DNA of 64,000 nucleotides from an uncultured Agrobacterium sp. (GCA_913777615.1 CAJYTK010000009.1:244285-308284), one strand, 5' to 3'. Shown: positions 19,617 through 30,587, counted from the stretch's first letter. Translations and numbers: made by a program. The notes: generated from the sequence alone by a model not told the origin.

Positions 19617-20276
19617 ATGGACATCGAAGCCCGTCTTGCCGACATTAAGGAGCGGATTGCCACCACAGCCGAGAGGGCGGGCAGAGCGCCCGGCGAAGTC
19701 ACCCTGATTGCCGTCTCGAAAACCTTCGATGGCGACGCCATCCAGCCGGTCATCGATTGCGGCCAGCGTGTCTTCGGCGAGAACCGGGTTCAGGAAGCGC
19801 AGGGCAAATGGCCGGCGCTGAAGGACAAGACCCCGGACATTGAGCTGCATCTGATCGGCCCGCTGCAATCCAACAAGGCTGCCGACGCGGTGGCACTGTT
19901 CGACGTGATCGAAAGCATCGACCGCGAGAAGATCGCCCGCGTGCTGGCGGAAGAATGTGCCAAGCAGGGCAGGGCGCTGCGCTTCTATGTTCAGGTCAAT
20001 ACCGGGCTGGAGCCGCAGAAGGCAGGCCTCGATCCACGCGAGACGAAAGCTTTCGTCGACCTCTGCCGCAATGAGCTGAAGCTCTCCGTCGAGGGCCTGA
20101 TGTGCATTCCGCCAGCGGATGAAAATCCCGGCCCGCATTTTGCGCTTCTCGCAAAGCTCGCCAAGGAATGCGGTGTGGAAAAGCTCTCCATGGGCATGTC
20201 AGGCGATTTCGAAACGGCGATCGAATTCGGCGCGACCAGCGTGCGTGTCGGCTCTGCCCTCTTCGGCGCGCGCTGA
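19617..20276 (+). CDS. YggS/PLPBP-type pyridoxal phosphate homeostasis protein
   Basis: The 219-residue protein is a single alanine-racemase-fold barrel with the PLP lysine at residue 35 (IAVSKTF). It has the family blocks FGENRVQEAQGKW, HLIGPLQSNK and the phosphate-binding SMGMSGDFETAIEFGATSVRVGSALFG at its end. Members buffer free PLP and have no known enzyme activity. The Met at 19617 fits the family length and has AGAGG upstream. It diverges from leuS and ends at a terminator facing ndvB/chvB. Confidence 0.93.
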   Translation: MDIEARLADIKERIATTAERAGRAPGEVTLIAVSKTFDGDAIQPVIDCGQRVFGENRVQEAQGKWPALKDKTPDIELHLIGPLQSNKAADAVALFDVIESIDREKIARVLAEECAKQGRALRFYVQVNTGLEPQKAGLDPRETKAFVDLCRNELKLSVEGLMCIPPADENPGPHFALLAKLAKECGVEKLSMGMSGDFETAIEFGATSVRVGSALFGAR

Positions 20277-20302
20277 CGCCCTTAACGACCCTCGAAAACC
20301 AG

Positions 20303-20340
20303 AAAGCCACAGCGTTTTCAGCGCCGTGGCTTTTTTCTTT
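20303..20340 (+). terminator. Rho-independent terminator after the YggS gene
   Basis: AAAGCCAC (20303-20310) pairs with GTGGCTTT (20326-20333) and is followed by TTTTTTCTTT on the plus strand. It may also help end the convergent glucan synthase transcript, though the A tract there is shorter. Confidence 0.82.
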
Positions 20341-20366
20341 GAAGAGGCCTTCGAGGCTCACCCCGT

Positions 20367-23300
20367 TCAGTCGAACGGGATGGCGCGATCCGTGCTCTTG
20401 ACCGGCTTGCCATCGATCGTGACGGCAATGTCCGCGGAGCCTGCCGTGCGCTTGACGGAAACGTCGCGGGTGGTTCCGTCGATCGTGACCTGGACGGAGA
20501 ACCCATCCCAGGCTTCGGGCAACGACGGCGCGATATGTAGCTTGCCGCCATTGCGCGTGATGCCGAGAATGCCTTCGACCGCAGCGCGATAGAGCAGGCC
20601 GGCCGAACCCGTATACCAGCTCCAGCCACCGCGACCGGCATAGGCGTTTTCGCCATAGACATCCGCCGTCACCACATAGGGCTCGACACGGTAGGTCTCG
20701 GACGTTTCGCGGTCCAGGGCGTGATTGACCGGGCTCAGCATCGAGAAGCACTTCCATGCATCTTCGCTGCGGCCAAGCTTGGCAAGCGCAAGAACAACCC
20801 AGGTTGCAGCGTGGGTATACTGACCGCCATTTTCACGAACGCCCGGCGGATATCCTTTGATGTAGCCTGGATTGTGCGGCGTGCGGCTGAAAGCCGGGGT
20901 GAAGAGGCGGATGATGCCGAGATCCTCGTCCACCAACTTGCTCATCACCGCATTCATGGCCTGCTGCGAACGATCCGCCTCGCCTTCGCCGGAAAGCACG
21001 CTCCAGCTCTGTCCGAGCGAATCGATCTGGCATTCTTCGCTGGTGGAGGAGCCGAGCGGCGTGCCGTCGTCGAAATAGCCACGACGGTAATAGTCACCGT
21101 CCCAGCCTGCGGTTTCGAGTGCCGCGCGCAGCTTGTCGCGGTGCGTTTTCCACCGTTCGACGCGGTCGAGATCGCGGCGTTCTTCGGCGATGGCAATGAA
21201 GTCGCGCAGCGTACCGGCCAGGAACCAGCCCAACCAGACGCTGGTGCCCTTGCCACCGATACCGACGAGGTTCATGCCGTCGTTCCAGTCGCCACCGAGC
21301 ATCAGTGGAAGACCGTTTTCGCCGGTGCGATGGATGGCGAGATCAAGCGCCAGTGCCACATGCTCGTAGAGGTTCGCCGTCTTCTCGCTTGTTTCCGGCT
21401 GGAAGAAGGCATCATGCTGGCCAGGCATCAAGGCTGCACCCTTGAGGAAGGGGATATCCTCCTCCAGGATTGCCTTGTCGCCGGTGGTGGCGATGTACTG
21501 ATAGGTCGCGTAGGCAAGCCACACGACGTCATCGGAGATCGTGGTACGAACACCTGCTCCTGTCAGCGGCAACCACCAATGCTGGACGTCACCTTCGACG
21601 AACTGTCGACCAGCAGCGCGGATGATCTGCGCGCGGGCGAGATCCGGTTGGTAGAGCAGGAAGGCAAGCGTGTCCTGCAGCTGGTCGCGGAAGCCGAAAG
21701 CGCCGCTCGACTGATAGAAGGCCGTGCGTGCCAGGATGCGGCAGGAGAAGGCTTGGTAGGGCAGCCAGGTGTTGACCAGGTGGTTAAAGCCAGCATCCGG
21801 TGTCGAAACCTGCAACTGGCCGGTAAAGCCCTTCCAGAAATCCTTGTTAGCCTGAAGCACGGTGTCGAAATCCGAACTGCGGATATCCTTCACCAATGCG
21901 CGAGCCTCATCTACCGTATCGGCATCTCCGAGATAGAACAGCACATGGCGTTCTTCACCCGGCTTAAGGTGAATTTCCTGCATCACTGCCGCGCAAGGCG
22001 CGCCATCGAGCTCCGTGCTTCCGGAAAGCGCAGCACCCGTGACCACGGCCTGCGGTGCATTGATGGTGCCAAAGCGACCGATGAACTCACGTTTGCTGGT
22101 CGTGAAGCTGGTCGACGGTCCATCGAGCGACAGGAACGACGTCCTCTCATTATAGTCGATGCTGTAGGGGTTGGAGGCAAAGAGTGTACCGGTGTCCTCA
22201 TCATGACTGCTCAGAATGAACGGTGCAGACTTCTGCGGGTTGTTTCCAAGCACCCACTCGACATAACCATAGGTCTTCAGGCGGCGGTTCTGCGTTCCGA
22301 CGTTGCGGATCGTCAGACGCGAAAGCTTGACCGGCTTTTCGCGATCCACCGTCTGCGTCACCTCGATATCGAGACCGTCATCGACGCTGCGGAAAGTGGA
22401 GTAACCGAGACCATGGCGGGCTTCGAAGACCGCTTCCGGGTTGCGACCGATGGCAGCAAAGGGCGAATGGATCTTTCCGCTTTCGGCATCGGCAACATAG
22501 ATCGCCTCACCCGGTCGGTTGGTAACCGGATCGTTGGTCCACGGTGTCAGCTGATAGTCGCGGGAATTGCGGCTCCAGGTGAAGCTGGCGCCTTCCGCTG
22601 AAACATGGAAGCCGAATTTCTCGTTGGAGATGACGTTGATCCACGGATGCGGCGTGGACTGTCCACGGTTCAGCCGCACGACGTATTCGCGACCATCCTT
22701 GGTGAAGCCACCAAAGCCGTTCCAGAAATCGAGATCCTGGGTGTCTTCGACGGGATCGGCAACCGGATAGGCGGGTGAGGGCAAACGCGCGAGCGTCGCA
22801 TTGGCATCCGGTCCACGGTTGGCTGCAAAGAGCGACACGGCGCGGTTGACCTGGTCGACGATCTTGCCGTTGCGCACGTGAAGCACGACGCGAGATGCGG
22901 CCAGAAGTGCTGCCCAGGTTTCCTCATCCATCAAGTCACGGCGCACCGAGAAGACATGCGGTCTTCCGCCATCCGCCGGGTTGATGCGGCGCTGCGCTTC
23001 GGAGATGTGATCCAGCGCATGCTGCATATCCTGCGCATAGGATGCGGAGCGCTCATTGACGATGACGAGATCGAAGATCACGCCGCGCGAGCGCAGATAT
23101 TCATGCGCACTCAAGGCTTCTCGGACGATATCCATGTCCATGTCGTCATTGATGCGCAGCGCAAAGATCGGGAAGTCGCCCGAAATCGCCAGCGACCAGA
23201 GGGAACGCTGCGAGGCGAGACCGGTTTTCAGCGTGTCCGCATCGGCGCGCAGATGCATGTCCGGATACACAAGGTAGCGACCGAGATGCTGGAAGGCTGC

Positions 23301-26300
23301 TGCCTGTTGCGAGGAGACGCCGACATGGCGCATCTGCACCTGGGTGCGTGTCCAGGCATGAACAAGTTCATGCGCGAAAGCATCCGGGTGACGATAGCGA
23401 TCGATCGCCTTGTCGACATCCTCACGGCCAGGCGCTGCAATCGTCCAGAAAATCACGCTGACCTTCTTGCCGGCAGGCACGCGCACGACGCGACGCAGCG
23501 ACAGGATCGGATCGAGCGTGAAGCCATCGGAATTCGAAAGCGTCGCTCCCTGATCGAAGGCGGCAGCCTCTGCAAGTGTGCGGCCACGGCCGATGAACTT
23601 GGCGCGATCGGTCTCGTATTCCGTCGCGCGAGACGTGCCGGCATTGTCTGCCGCCAGATGCGCGATGATGGTATCGGGATCGCTCGGCGAACGCTTGTTG
23701 CGCCATGCGCGGATGACATCGCCGCGCTTGCCGATTTCTGTCTGCACGAACATGCGCGAGAACAGAGGATGGGCGTTGTCGTCGTCCTCCTTGCCGATCA
23801 CCGGCTCGAGATAGGAGGTCACTTCGATGTAGCGATCTTCCGTCCCGACGTTAAGGAGGGTGATACGGCGACCTTCAGCATCATGCTCGGTGGCAACGAT
23901 GCACTCGACGACGCTCTGCAGATCGCCCACTGTTTTGTGGAATTCGGCACGATCGTCCATGAAGACAGTCTTGGTCTTTTCTCCTTCCGCAACGCGTGGT
24001 TCTGCGGTCGCACTCCACCATTGGCCAGTCGTGGTGTCGCGCAGGAACAGGAAGGTACCCCAACGGTCTTCCGTCGGATCGGCCTTCCAGCGGGATACCG
24101 CCTGGCCGTTCCACTTGGAGTAACCGGCACCGGTTGCCGTCAGCATCGTGGAATAGTGGCCGTTTGACAGGAACACCACGTCACGATCACGGATGGCCGG
24201 ATCGGTCACCGTGCGGATTTCGGCGCGCAGAAGATCCGCCTGTTCCTTGCCGGGAGTTTCCGGCTCGTACTTGGCGCTCATCACCGGCACTTCGCGCGGT
24301 GCTTTTTCCTGCAGCAGCAGTTCGGCTGCTTCGATCACCGGATCGGCATGGAACAGTTCACGCAGGAAACCATCGAAGGCGACGTTGGCGACAGCCGCAA
24401 TCGACATGCCATGGTGGTGGGCATAGTAGTTGTAGACGACGGCACAGACCTTGCCATCGGGAACGCGGGTCGGCGTAAAGTCCACGGCATCATGGAAGCC
24501 ATAGCGACCAAGCGCGCCGAGCTTGCGCAGCTTCTCGAGGTTTTCGAGCGCCGAGTCTGGATCGTACTGCGCGGCGAGGATCGACGCATAGGGCGCGATG
24601 ACGGCATTCTGGCCAAGACCACGCTTGAGGCCGAGCGTCGGAACACCGAAGTTGGTGTACTGGTAGTTCATATTGTGGTCGCGGGCATTGAAGGCCGCTT
24701 CGGAGATACCCCAAGGCGTGCCGAGACGGCGACCGTGATTGATCTGCTCACGAACGATCAGATTGTTGGTCTGATTGAGGATACCACCCTGACGCTCCTG
24801 CATGACGAGCGGCGGCATCAGATATTCGAACATCGAACCCGACCAGGAAACCAGCGCGCCCTGCGCGCCGATCGGCACGACCTGACGGCCGAGACGATAC
24901 CAGTGTTCCGTCGGCAGATCGCCCTTGGCAATCGCAAAGAGCGATGTCAGGCGGCACTCGGAAGCCAGCAAGTCGTAGCAGGCCTCATCCAGCTCCTGGC
25001 TTTCCACGCGGTAGCCGATCGAGAGCAGACGGCGATCCTTGCGATAGAGGAAGCCGAAGTCCATGGAGAAAGCGAGATTGCGGCTGCGATCGCGAAGCGA
25101 GGCAAGACGCTCCCGCAGCGAATCGATGGTGGAGTGATCGAAGGCGCTGTCGGAAATATGCGCTTCACAGCAATCCACCAGCATCTGCGCCCAGCGGGTC
25201 ATTTCGGCGCTTTGCTCGGACTTCACTTCCAGATCGAGATTGGCCGCAAGTTTCTGAATGTCACGCGCCAGAACCGCAAGGTTGATGACGCGGATCGAGG
25301 CGAACTCGTGCTCGCGCTTGACCGAGGTAAGCGCGTTGGAGAAGCCGATGATGCGCTCTTCCAGACGGCGGTGCAGCGGACGCAGGTTCTTGCGGTCGTC
25401 CGGCAGTTCTTTCAGGCTTTCGCGAACGATGCCGGCGACATCGCCGATACCGTCGAGATTGCCCTGAAGGTGAGCCGACGGCGCTTCCGCCCACTGGCGG
25501 CAGGCAGAGGAAATGGCGATCAGATGGCCGGCGAGGTTACCGCTATCCACGGCGGAAACGTAGCGGGGGCCGAGCGTCTGCAGCGTATCGGTATGGTACC
25601 AGTTGTAGAGGTGACCGCGATACTTCTCCATCTTCTCTACCGTCTCGATGGTCTTTTCCAGACGCTCGATCGTGTCGGAGAAGCTGATCCAGCCAAACTG
25701 ACGGGCAGAAATCGTCGACAGCAGGTAGACGCCGATGTTGGTCGGCGAGGTACGGCTGGCAACGATAGGCTCCGGCGTCTCCTGGAAGTTGTCCGGCGGC
25801 AGATAGTTTTCGTCCTTGTTGACGAAGGTCTCATAATAGCGCCACGTGCGACGCGCGATCTTTCTGAACTCACTCGACACATGCTCTGAAACGAACATGC
25901 GGTCTTCGGTTTCCGCAGACTGGCTGACATACCAGGCAACTACCGGCGAGAAGACCCACAGAAGAGCGAACGGGACGCCGACGAGGAAGGCATTGTCACC
26001 AGGGAGCGCTGCGAACAGAAGGCCCAGGAGAGCGACGACCGGCGCATGCCACATCTGACGATAGTAATCGAAGACGCTGCCCTGGGCGCTGGACTGCATG
26101 CTGGCGGCGGTACGCCATTCCAGCAGCAGCTTGCGGCTGACGAAAAGACGGTAGAGCGAACGTCCGATGGCATCAGCCATCATGCAGGCGCCGTCGGCAA
26201 TGAAGACGATGCGGAGCGCGACCTGTGCATTGGTAGCGCGGATTTCCGACCAAATCGTGTGGAAATGCGCCTGGGGCACGATATCCGTTGAACGCGGCAC

Positions 26301-28856
26301 AAGGCCCGTCAGAAGCGAGATGGTCGGCGCAACGAAGAGCGAGAAGATCAACAGAATCTGCCAGATCAGCGCGCCGAACGGGTCCATGAAGTACCAGCCG
26401 AGAACGGACGCCACGAACCAGGCGATCGGGGTCAGCGAGCGGCGCAGGTTGTCGATCATCTTCCAACGGCCGAGCGCGGTTACACCGCGTGCGGCATCGA
26501 GAATGTAGGGCAGCAACTGCCAGTCGCCACGCGCCCAGCGATGCTGGCGCGAGACTTCGACCTCATAACGGGTCGGGAAATCCTCGACGAGTTCCACGTC
26601 CGTCACCAATGCACAGCGGGCAAAGGAGCCTTCAAGCAAATCGTGGGAAAGAACGGAATTCTCGTCGATGCGGCCCTTCAGAGCCTTTTCGAAGGCATCC
26701 ACATCGTAAAGGCCCTTGCCGGTAAAGGTGCCTTCTGCGGTCAGGTCCTGGTAGACGTCGGACACGGTAAAGACGTAAGGGTCGATACCGCGGTTGATCG
26801 AGAAGACGCGCTGGAAGACCGACGCATCCTTACCCGTCGTCAGCGACGGCGTGACACGCGGCTGCAGCAGACCATAACCATGGATCACACGGCCGGTTTC
26901 CGGATCGTGAACCGGACGGTTGATCGGGTGATGCATCTTGCCGACGAGTTTGGTGACGGCATCGCGCATAAGGCGCGTATCGGCATCCAGCGTCATGACA
27001 TATTTGACATCCTTCGGCACGGTGTTCGCACCGTTGAGGAAGGTCGTGTCCTTGTCGCCGCGCAGCAACAGGTTCAGTTCATGCAGCTTGCCGCGCTTGC
27101 GTTCCCAGCCCATCCAGCACCCTTCGGACGGATTGTAGATGCGGCGGCGATGAAGCAGGAAGAAGCGGGTTTTGCCGTCAAAGGCGTAGCGCGCGGAGAG
27201 GTTCGCCACTTCGCGCTTGGCATATTCCAGAAGCTCCACATCCTCGGTGGTCTGCTCCTGCTGCGCATCGCGCCAATCGCTGATCAGCGAGAAATAGATC
27301 TCGCCATGGGGATTGGCGAGATAGTGGACTTCCAGATTGCGGATCATCTCGTCAACCGCATCACGGCTGGTGATCATGCAAGGCACGGCAACCAGGGTGC
27401 GGGCATCTTCAGGAATGCCGCTCTTGAACTCGTAACCGACAAGGCGGAACGGTTTAACGAAGAAAGTGACAAGCGTGTTGAAAAGACCTGTCGCGCCTTC
27501 GGAGGCTGGAAGTGCAAACATCAAGAGGAACGCGCTGACGACATACCAGGGCATGCCGGCTTCAGCCAGGAACCAGCCAACCGCCAGCATAGCAATAGCT
27601 GTCAGAACCAGAACCGGGACAGCAACGGCAAGCCAGTTGAAGCGGCGCATGGTGCGCACGACGCGCTGGGCAAACAAGGGATTGTAGCCAATGCGTTGCT
27701 CCAGTTCCTTGCGGCGCTGACCGACGAGGAAGGCGCCGACATTCGGCTGATGCGGATAGGCATCATTCGACGTGGCGGCTTCCGTCACCATGTCGACGGC
27801 AAGCTGAGCCACCTCAACTTCGGTCTTGCTGGAACGGCGCGCCAGCAGCTCCACATTGTTGCGGTAAGTGTTGCGCGAGCCGAAGTCGAGCGTTTCGTAG
27901 TCGGTCTGCTCGCGCAGAACCTTGTCGATGTGGCTGACGTCTTCGAACCAGACCGACCATTCGGTGTCATCGATCTCACGCAGGCTCTTGACGATATTGC
28001 CCATCGTCACGTTGCCAGAGGCAAGGCGGTTGTGCTCCGCCATCATAACGTTTTCAGCGTCGGTGCCGACGCTGTTGAGACGCTCTTCAAGCCAGTTCAG
28101 TGCGAAGTTCGAGGTTTGCGAGCCGTTCTTCAGACGATAGAGGAACTGGGTCGCGAATGTCGGGTCATCGACCAGCGGGTCGATCTGCTTGAGGAATTCC
28201 GCCGAAGGCTCCGCCTCGTTGAGACGGATGATCTCGTCCACCACCTCATTGGCCTTGTGGCGCATGCGGCGCGAGCGCTCGACACGAATGGAGATGCGAC
28301 GCAGGTTCTCGATCAGCACGAAGCGCAGGAAGGACGGCAGCGCCCAGATTTCACCGATCTGTAGCGTCTTGTTGGTCTGGAAGCCTTCGACCAGCGCCGT
28401 CAGACTTTCGCGCGAGACCGTGCTGTGGGTGTGGGCGACAAAGAGCCATGCCAGTGCCAGAGCGCGCGGGATTTCGGCATTGCCGATCCGCATCGTCGGC
28501 AGTTGCCGATAGAATTTCTTCGGGAAATCGCGACGGACTTCCTGGATGGCTTCTTCGATCACATAGTGATTGTCGAGCAGCCATTCCGCAGCCGGCGTGA
28601 TGGTCAGGCCGTTTTCCGAATCTACCGCCGTGGTGCGATAGACGCGCAGAATTTCCTTCTCGTTCTCGCGGTGACGCGCGAAGAAGTCGAACTCCATGAA
28701 ACCGGGAAGGGAGGCAGAACCTGAGTGCGACAGGTCTGCCCCGCAAGCTTTCAGCTCGTCTATGTTGAAATAGACAGAGCGGATCGAGTCGTTGTGATCG
28801 ATCTGCTTGGTTTCGGAGTCACGGGCGGCGGCGGTCGGCGTAATATGAAATGACAT
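20367..28856 (-). CDS. chvB: Cyclic beta-1,2-glucan synthase (ChvB/NdvB)
   Basis: This 2829-residue inner-membrane enzyme makes cyclic beta-1,2-glucan from UDP-glucose. The glucan serves osmoadaptation and is needed for attachment, virulence or nodulation in Rhizobiaceae. After an N-terminal cytoplasmic region, hydrophobic segments lie near residues 410-445. The GT84 glycosyltransferase follows, with LDADTR near 627 and the QHRWARGDW signature near 772. More membrane segments lie near 810-860 and 950-980. A glucoamylase-like middle region comes next, then a long GH94 phosphorylase-like C-terminal part (about 1550-2829) that sets chain length. The size equals the full-length family and no break is visible. 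The exporter gene chvA/ndvA is not in the window. chvB is the Agrobacterium name, ndvB the Sinorhizobium name. Confidence 0.97.
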   Translation of the reverse strand: MSFHITPTAAARDSETKQIDHNDSIRSVYFNIDELKACGADLSHSGSASLPGFMEFDFFARHRENEKEILRVYRTTAVDSENGLTITPAAEWLLDNHYVIEEAIQEVRRDFPKKFYRQLPTMRIGNAEIPRALALAWLFVAHTHSTVSRESLTALVEGFQTNKTLQIGEIWALPSFLRFVLIENLRRISIRVERSRRMRHKANEVVDEIIRLNEAEPSAEFLKQIDPLVDDPTFATQFLYRLKNGSQTSNFALNWLEERLNSVGTDAENVMMAEHNRLASGNVTMGNIVKSLREIDDTEWSVWFEDVSHIDKVLREQTDYETLDFGSRNTYRNNVELLARRSSKTEVEVAQLAVDMVTEAATSNDAYPHQPNVGAFLVGQRRKELEQRIGYNPLFAQRVVRTMRRFNWLAVAVPVLVLTAIAMLAVGWFLAEAGMPWYVVSAFLLMFALPASEGATGLFNTLVTFFVKPFRLVGYEFKSGIPEDARTLVAVPCMITSRDAVDEMIRNLEVHYLANPHGEIYFSLISDWRDAQQEQTTEDVELLEYAKREVANLSARYAFDGKTRFFLLHRRRIYNPSEGCWMGWERKRGKLHELNLLLRGDKDTTFLNGANTVPKDVKYVMTLDADTRLMRDAVTKLVGKMHHPINRPVHDPETGRVIHGYGLLQPRVTPSLTTGKDASVFQRVFSINRGIDPYVFTVSDVYQDLTAEGTFTGKGLYDVDAFEKALKGRIDENSVLSHDLLEGSFARCALVTDVELVEDFPTRYEVEVSRQHRWARGDWQLLPYILDAARGVTALGRWKMIDNLRRSLTPIAWFVASVLGWYFMDPFGALIWQILLIFSLFVAPTISLLTGLVPRSTDIVPQAHFHTIWSEIRATNAQVALRIVFIADGACMMADAIGRSLYRLFVSRKLLLEWRTAASMQSSAQGSVFDYYRQMWHAPVVALLGLLFAALPGDNAFLVGVPFALLWVFSPVVAWYVSQSAETEDRMFVSEHVSSEFRKIARRTWRYYETFVNKDENYLPPDNFQETPEPIVASRTSPTNIGVYLLSTISARQFGWISFSDTIERLEKTIETVEKMEKYRGHLYNWYHTDTLQTLGPRYVSAVDSGNLAGHLIAISSACRQWAEAPSAHLQGNLDGIGDVAGIVRESLKELPDDRKNLRPLHRRLEERIIGFSNALTSVKREHEFASIRVINLAVLARDIQKLAANLDLEVKSEQSAEMTRWAQMLVDCCEAHISDSAFDHSTIDSLRERLASLRDRSRNLAFSMDFGFLYRKDRRLLSIGYRVESQELDEACYDLLASECRLTSLFAIAKGDLPTEHWYRLGRQVVPIGAQGALVSWSGSMFEYLMPPLVMQERQGGILNQTNNLIVREQINHGRRLGTPWGISEAAFNARDHNMNYQYTNFGVPTLGLKRGLGQNAVIAPYASILAAQYDPDSALENLEKLRKLGALGRYGFHDAVDFTPTRVPDGKVCAVVYNYYAHHHGMSIAAVANVAFDGFLRELFHADPVIEAAELLLQEKAPREVPVMSAKYEPETPGKEQADLLRAEIRTVTDPAIRDRDVVFLSNGHYSTMLTATGAGYSKWNGQAVSRWKADPTEDRWGTFLFLRDTTTGQWWSATAEPRVAEGEKTKTVFMDDRAEFHKTVGDLQSVVECIVATEHDAEGRRITLLNVGTEDRYIEVTSYLEPVIGKEDDDNAHPLFSRMFVQTEIGKRGDVIRAWRNKRSPSDPDTIIAHLAADNAGTSRATEYETDRAKFIGRGRTLAEAAAFDQGATLSNSDGFTLDPILSLRRVVRVPAGKKVSVIFWTIAAPGREDVDKAIDRYRHPDAFAHELVHAWTRTQVQMRHVGVSSQQAAAFQHLGRYLVYPDMHLRADADTLKTGLASQRSLWSLAISGDFPIFALRINDDMDMDIVREALSAHEYLRSRGVIFDLVIVNERSASYAQDMQHALDHISEAQRRINPADGGRPHVFSVRRDLMDEETWAALLAASRVVLHVRNGKIVDQVNRAVSLFAANRGPDANATLARLPSPAYPVADPVEDTQDLDFWNGFGGFTKDGREYVVRLNRGQSTPHPWINVISNEKFGFHVSAEGASFTWSRNSRDYQLTPWTNDPVTNRPGEAIYVADAESGKIHSPFAAIGRNPEAVFEARHGLGYSTFRSVDDGLDIEVTQTVDREKPVKLSRLTIRNVGTQNRRLKTYGYVEWVLGNNPQKSAPFILSSHDEDTGTLFASNPYSIDYNERTSFLSLDGPSTSFTTSKREFIGRFGTINAPQAVVTGAALSGSTELDGAPCAAVMQEIHLKPGEERHVLFYLGDADTVDEARALVKDIRSSDFDTVLQANKDFWKGFTGQLQVSTPDAGFNHLVNTWLPYQAFSCRILARTAFYQSSGAFGFRDQLQDTLAFLLYQPDLARAQIIRAAGRQFVEGDVQHWWLPLTGAGVRTTISDDVVWLAYATYQYIATTGDKAILEEDIPFLKGAALMPGQHDAFFQPETSEKTANLYEHVALALDLAIHRTGENGLPLMLGGDWNDGMNLVGIGGKGTSVWLGWFLAGTLRDFIAIAEERRDLDRVERWKTHRDKLRAALETAGWDGDYYRRGYFDDGTPLGSSTSEECQIDSLGQSWSVLSGEGEADRSQQAMNAVMSKLVDEDLGIIRLFTPAFSRTPHNPGYIKGYPPGVRENGGQYTHAATWVVLALAKLGRSEDAWKCFSMLSPVNHALDRETSETYRVEPYVVTADVYGENAYAGRGGWSWYTGSAGLLYRAAVEGILGITRNGGKLHIAPSLPEAWDGFSVQVTIDGTTRDVSVKRTAGSADIAVTIDGKPVKSTDRAIPFD

Positions 28857-29403
28857 CGGCTCGTATTCTGGACCCTGAGTGAAATGCTGAGGCTAGTCTT
28901 TAACCCTTAACTGTTTCGGAGTTCTCATCGAGAGTGAAACAATGTGGCAAGCTTTATTTCGTGCTGATCCTGAACCTTTGCTGAACCACCGCGGACCAGC
29001 GCACGGTAGCGAGAAACAATCTTATCGCCCGACATGGTGAAATCGGGGCATTCGGATTTCACTATATAATATCAATAGTTTCTCGAGAACGAATTGGCGT
29101 CTAGGGGAGCATGACCCCGGAACCAGACATTTCGCAAAATTCCCCCGCGAAAACGCCGCTGCCTTTCCCCGATATCTCCCCATATCCGCTTGGCATTCTT
29201 CTTCATGACGTGATGTGATCAGAAGGTTTTGAATGTTTCAAGGCATTTTCAGTTCCATGCCATCTGTTTGATTGCCGCGCAAGAACACAAATCCAGGCCA
29301 ATAACAGCACGCCCTTATCAAGACGGTCCACTCTTGCTATTCATGATCGATGAAGAATGCGCCGGCCAGCAACCGCTGCGGCAAAGAGACGGAACAGCAA
29401 AGC
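28857..29403. promoter_or_regulatory. 547-bp divergent intergenic region, chvB / M20 hydrolase
   Basis: No gene is convincing here. The region is more AT-rich than its surroundings. An ACTATATAATATCAATAG stretch at about 29061-29078 could hold the -10 of a chvB promoter reading leftward. Next to it is the 10-bp palindrome TTCTCGAGAA (29080-29089). The chvB start at 28856 has only a weak GAG-type ribosome site. Nothing else is recognisable. Confidence 0.4.
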
Positions 29404-30585
29404 ATGACACTGCATCCGGTGACCATTTCCTCGTCGTCCAACGTCATGGAAGAGGTGGTTGAAATCCGCCGCCATCTGCATCGCAATCCGGAGATCGGCC
29501 TATCCGAATTCAAGACGTCCGATTTCGTCGCAGAGCGCCTGACTAAAATGGGCTACGAGGTAACGCGAGGCCTCGCAGGCACCGGCGTGGTCGCCACCTT
29601 GCGCAATGGCACAAGCAATCGCAGCGTCGGCATCCGCGCCGACATCGATGCCCTGCCGATCCACGAGGAAACCGGCGCCGACTATGCCAGCGAGACACCA
29701 GGCATGATGCATGCCTGCGGCCATGACGGCCACACCGCCATGCTGCTGGGCGCGGCGAAGATCATTGCTGAGCGGCGCAATTTCGACGGTACGATCCATC
29801 TGATCTTCCAGCCGGCAGAAGAAAATTTCGGCGGCGCGCGCATCATGATTGAAGACGGCCTGTTCGACCGCTTCCCCTGCGACGCAGTCTTTGCCCTGCA
29901 TAATGATCCAAGCCAGCCTTTCGGCCATTTTGTTTTGCGTGACGGCCCGGTGATGGCGGCAGTGGACGAATGCAAGATCACCGTCAACGGGTATGGCGGC
30001 CATGGGGCAGAGCCGCAAAGCGCCTCCGACCCGATCGTTGCCGGTGCCAGCATCGTCATGGCGCTGCAAACGGTGGTCTCGCGCAACATCCATCCGCTGA
30101 TGCCAGCCGTCGTCACCGTCGGCGCATTCCATGGCGGCAAGGCCAGCAATGTGATCCCGGAGACAGCGGAAATGCTGCTGACCATCCGCTCCTTCGACCC
30201 TGAAGCCCGCGATGAGTTGGAAAAGCGCATTCGCATGATCGCCGAAGGTCAGGCCGCAAGCTACGGCATGAGCGTGACGCTGGAGTATGAGCGCGGTTAC
30301 AGCCCGACCGTCAATCACAAGGCGGAAACGGACTATGTACGGGCGCTCGCCACGCGCTTTGCCGGGGCCGACAAGGTGCTGGAGATGGAGCGCCCGACCA
30401 TGGGAGCGGAAGACTTTGCCTATATGCTGGAGAAGCGCCTCGGCTCGTATTTCTTCCTCGGCACCAAGCGCACCGACAACGACCCGCCGCTGCACCATCC
30501 GAAGTTCGACTTCAACGACGATATCATTCCGATCGGAACCGCCTTCTGGGTGGAGCTTGCGGAAGATTTTTTGAAAGCTGACTGA
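29404..30585 (+). CDS. M20-family amidohydrolase (HipO-like)
   Basis: The 393-residue protein is an M20D metalloamidase. It has the metal-binding MHACGHDGHTAML near residues 100-112, PAEENFGGA, a dimerisation lid domain beginning around HFVLRDGPVMAA and the C-terminal MGAEDFAYMLE and HHPKFDFND blocks. Family members remove N-acyl or similar groups from amino acids, as in hippurate or N-acyl-amino-acid hydrolysis; the exact substrate cannot be told. The Met at 29404 is the best family match, though its ribosome site is weak; the open frame begins at 29350. It converges on cobM with only 2 bp between stop codons. Confidence 0.9.
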   Translation: MTLHPVTISSSSNVMEEVVEIRRHLHRNPEIGLSEFKTSDFVAERLTKMGYEVTRGLAGTGVVATLRNGTSNRSVGIRADIDALPIHEETGADYASETPGMMHACGHDGHTAMLLGAAKIIAERRNFDGTIHLIFQPAEENFGGARIMIEDGLFDRFPCDAVFALHNDPSQPFGHFVLRDGPVMAAVDECKITVNGYGGHGAEPQSASDPIVAGASIVMALQTVVSRNIHPLMPAVVTVGAFHGGKASNVIPETAEMLLTIRSFDPEARDELEKRIRMIAEGQAASYGMSVTLEYERGYSPTVNHKAETDYVRALATRFAGADKVLEMERPTMGAEDFAYMLEKRLGSYFFLGTKRTDNDPPLHHPKFDFNDDIIPIGTAFWVELAEDFLKAD

Positions 30586-30587
30586 AG

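Noticed and set aside
20281-20345. Small RNA between the YggS gene and chvB
   Set aside because: The hairpin with T tract is fully explained as a terminator, and no promoter is visible in the 90-bp gap.
26541-28364. Plus-strand open frame of 607 codons inside chvB
   Set aside because: It is antisense to the glycosyltransferase part of chvB, has no ribosome site and no domain, and similar shadow frames occur along the whole gene.
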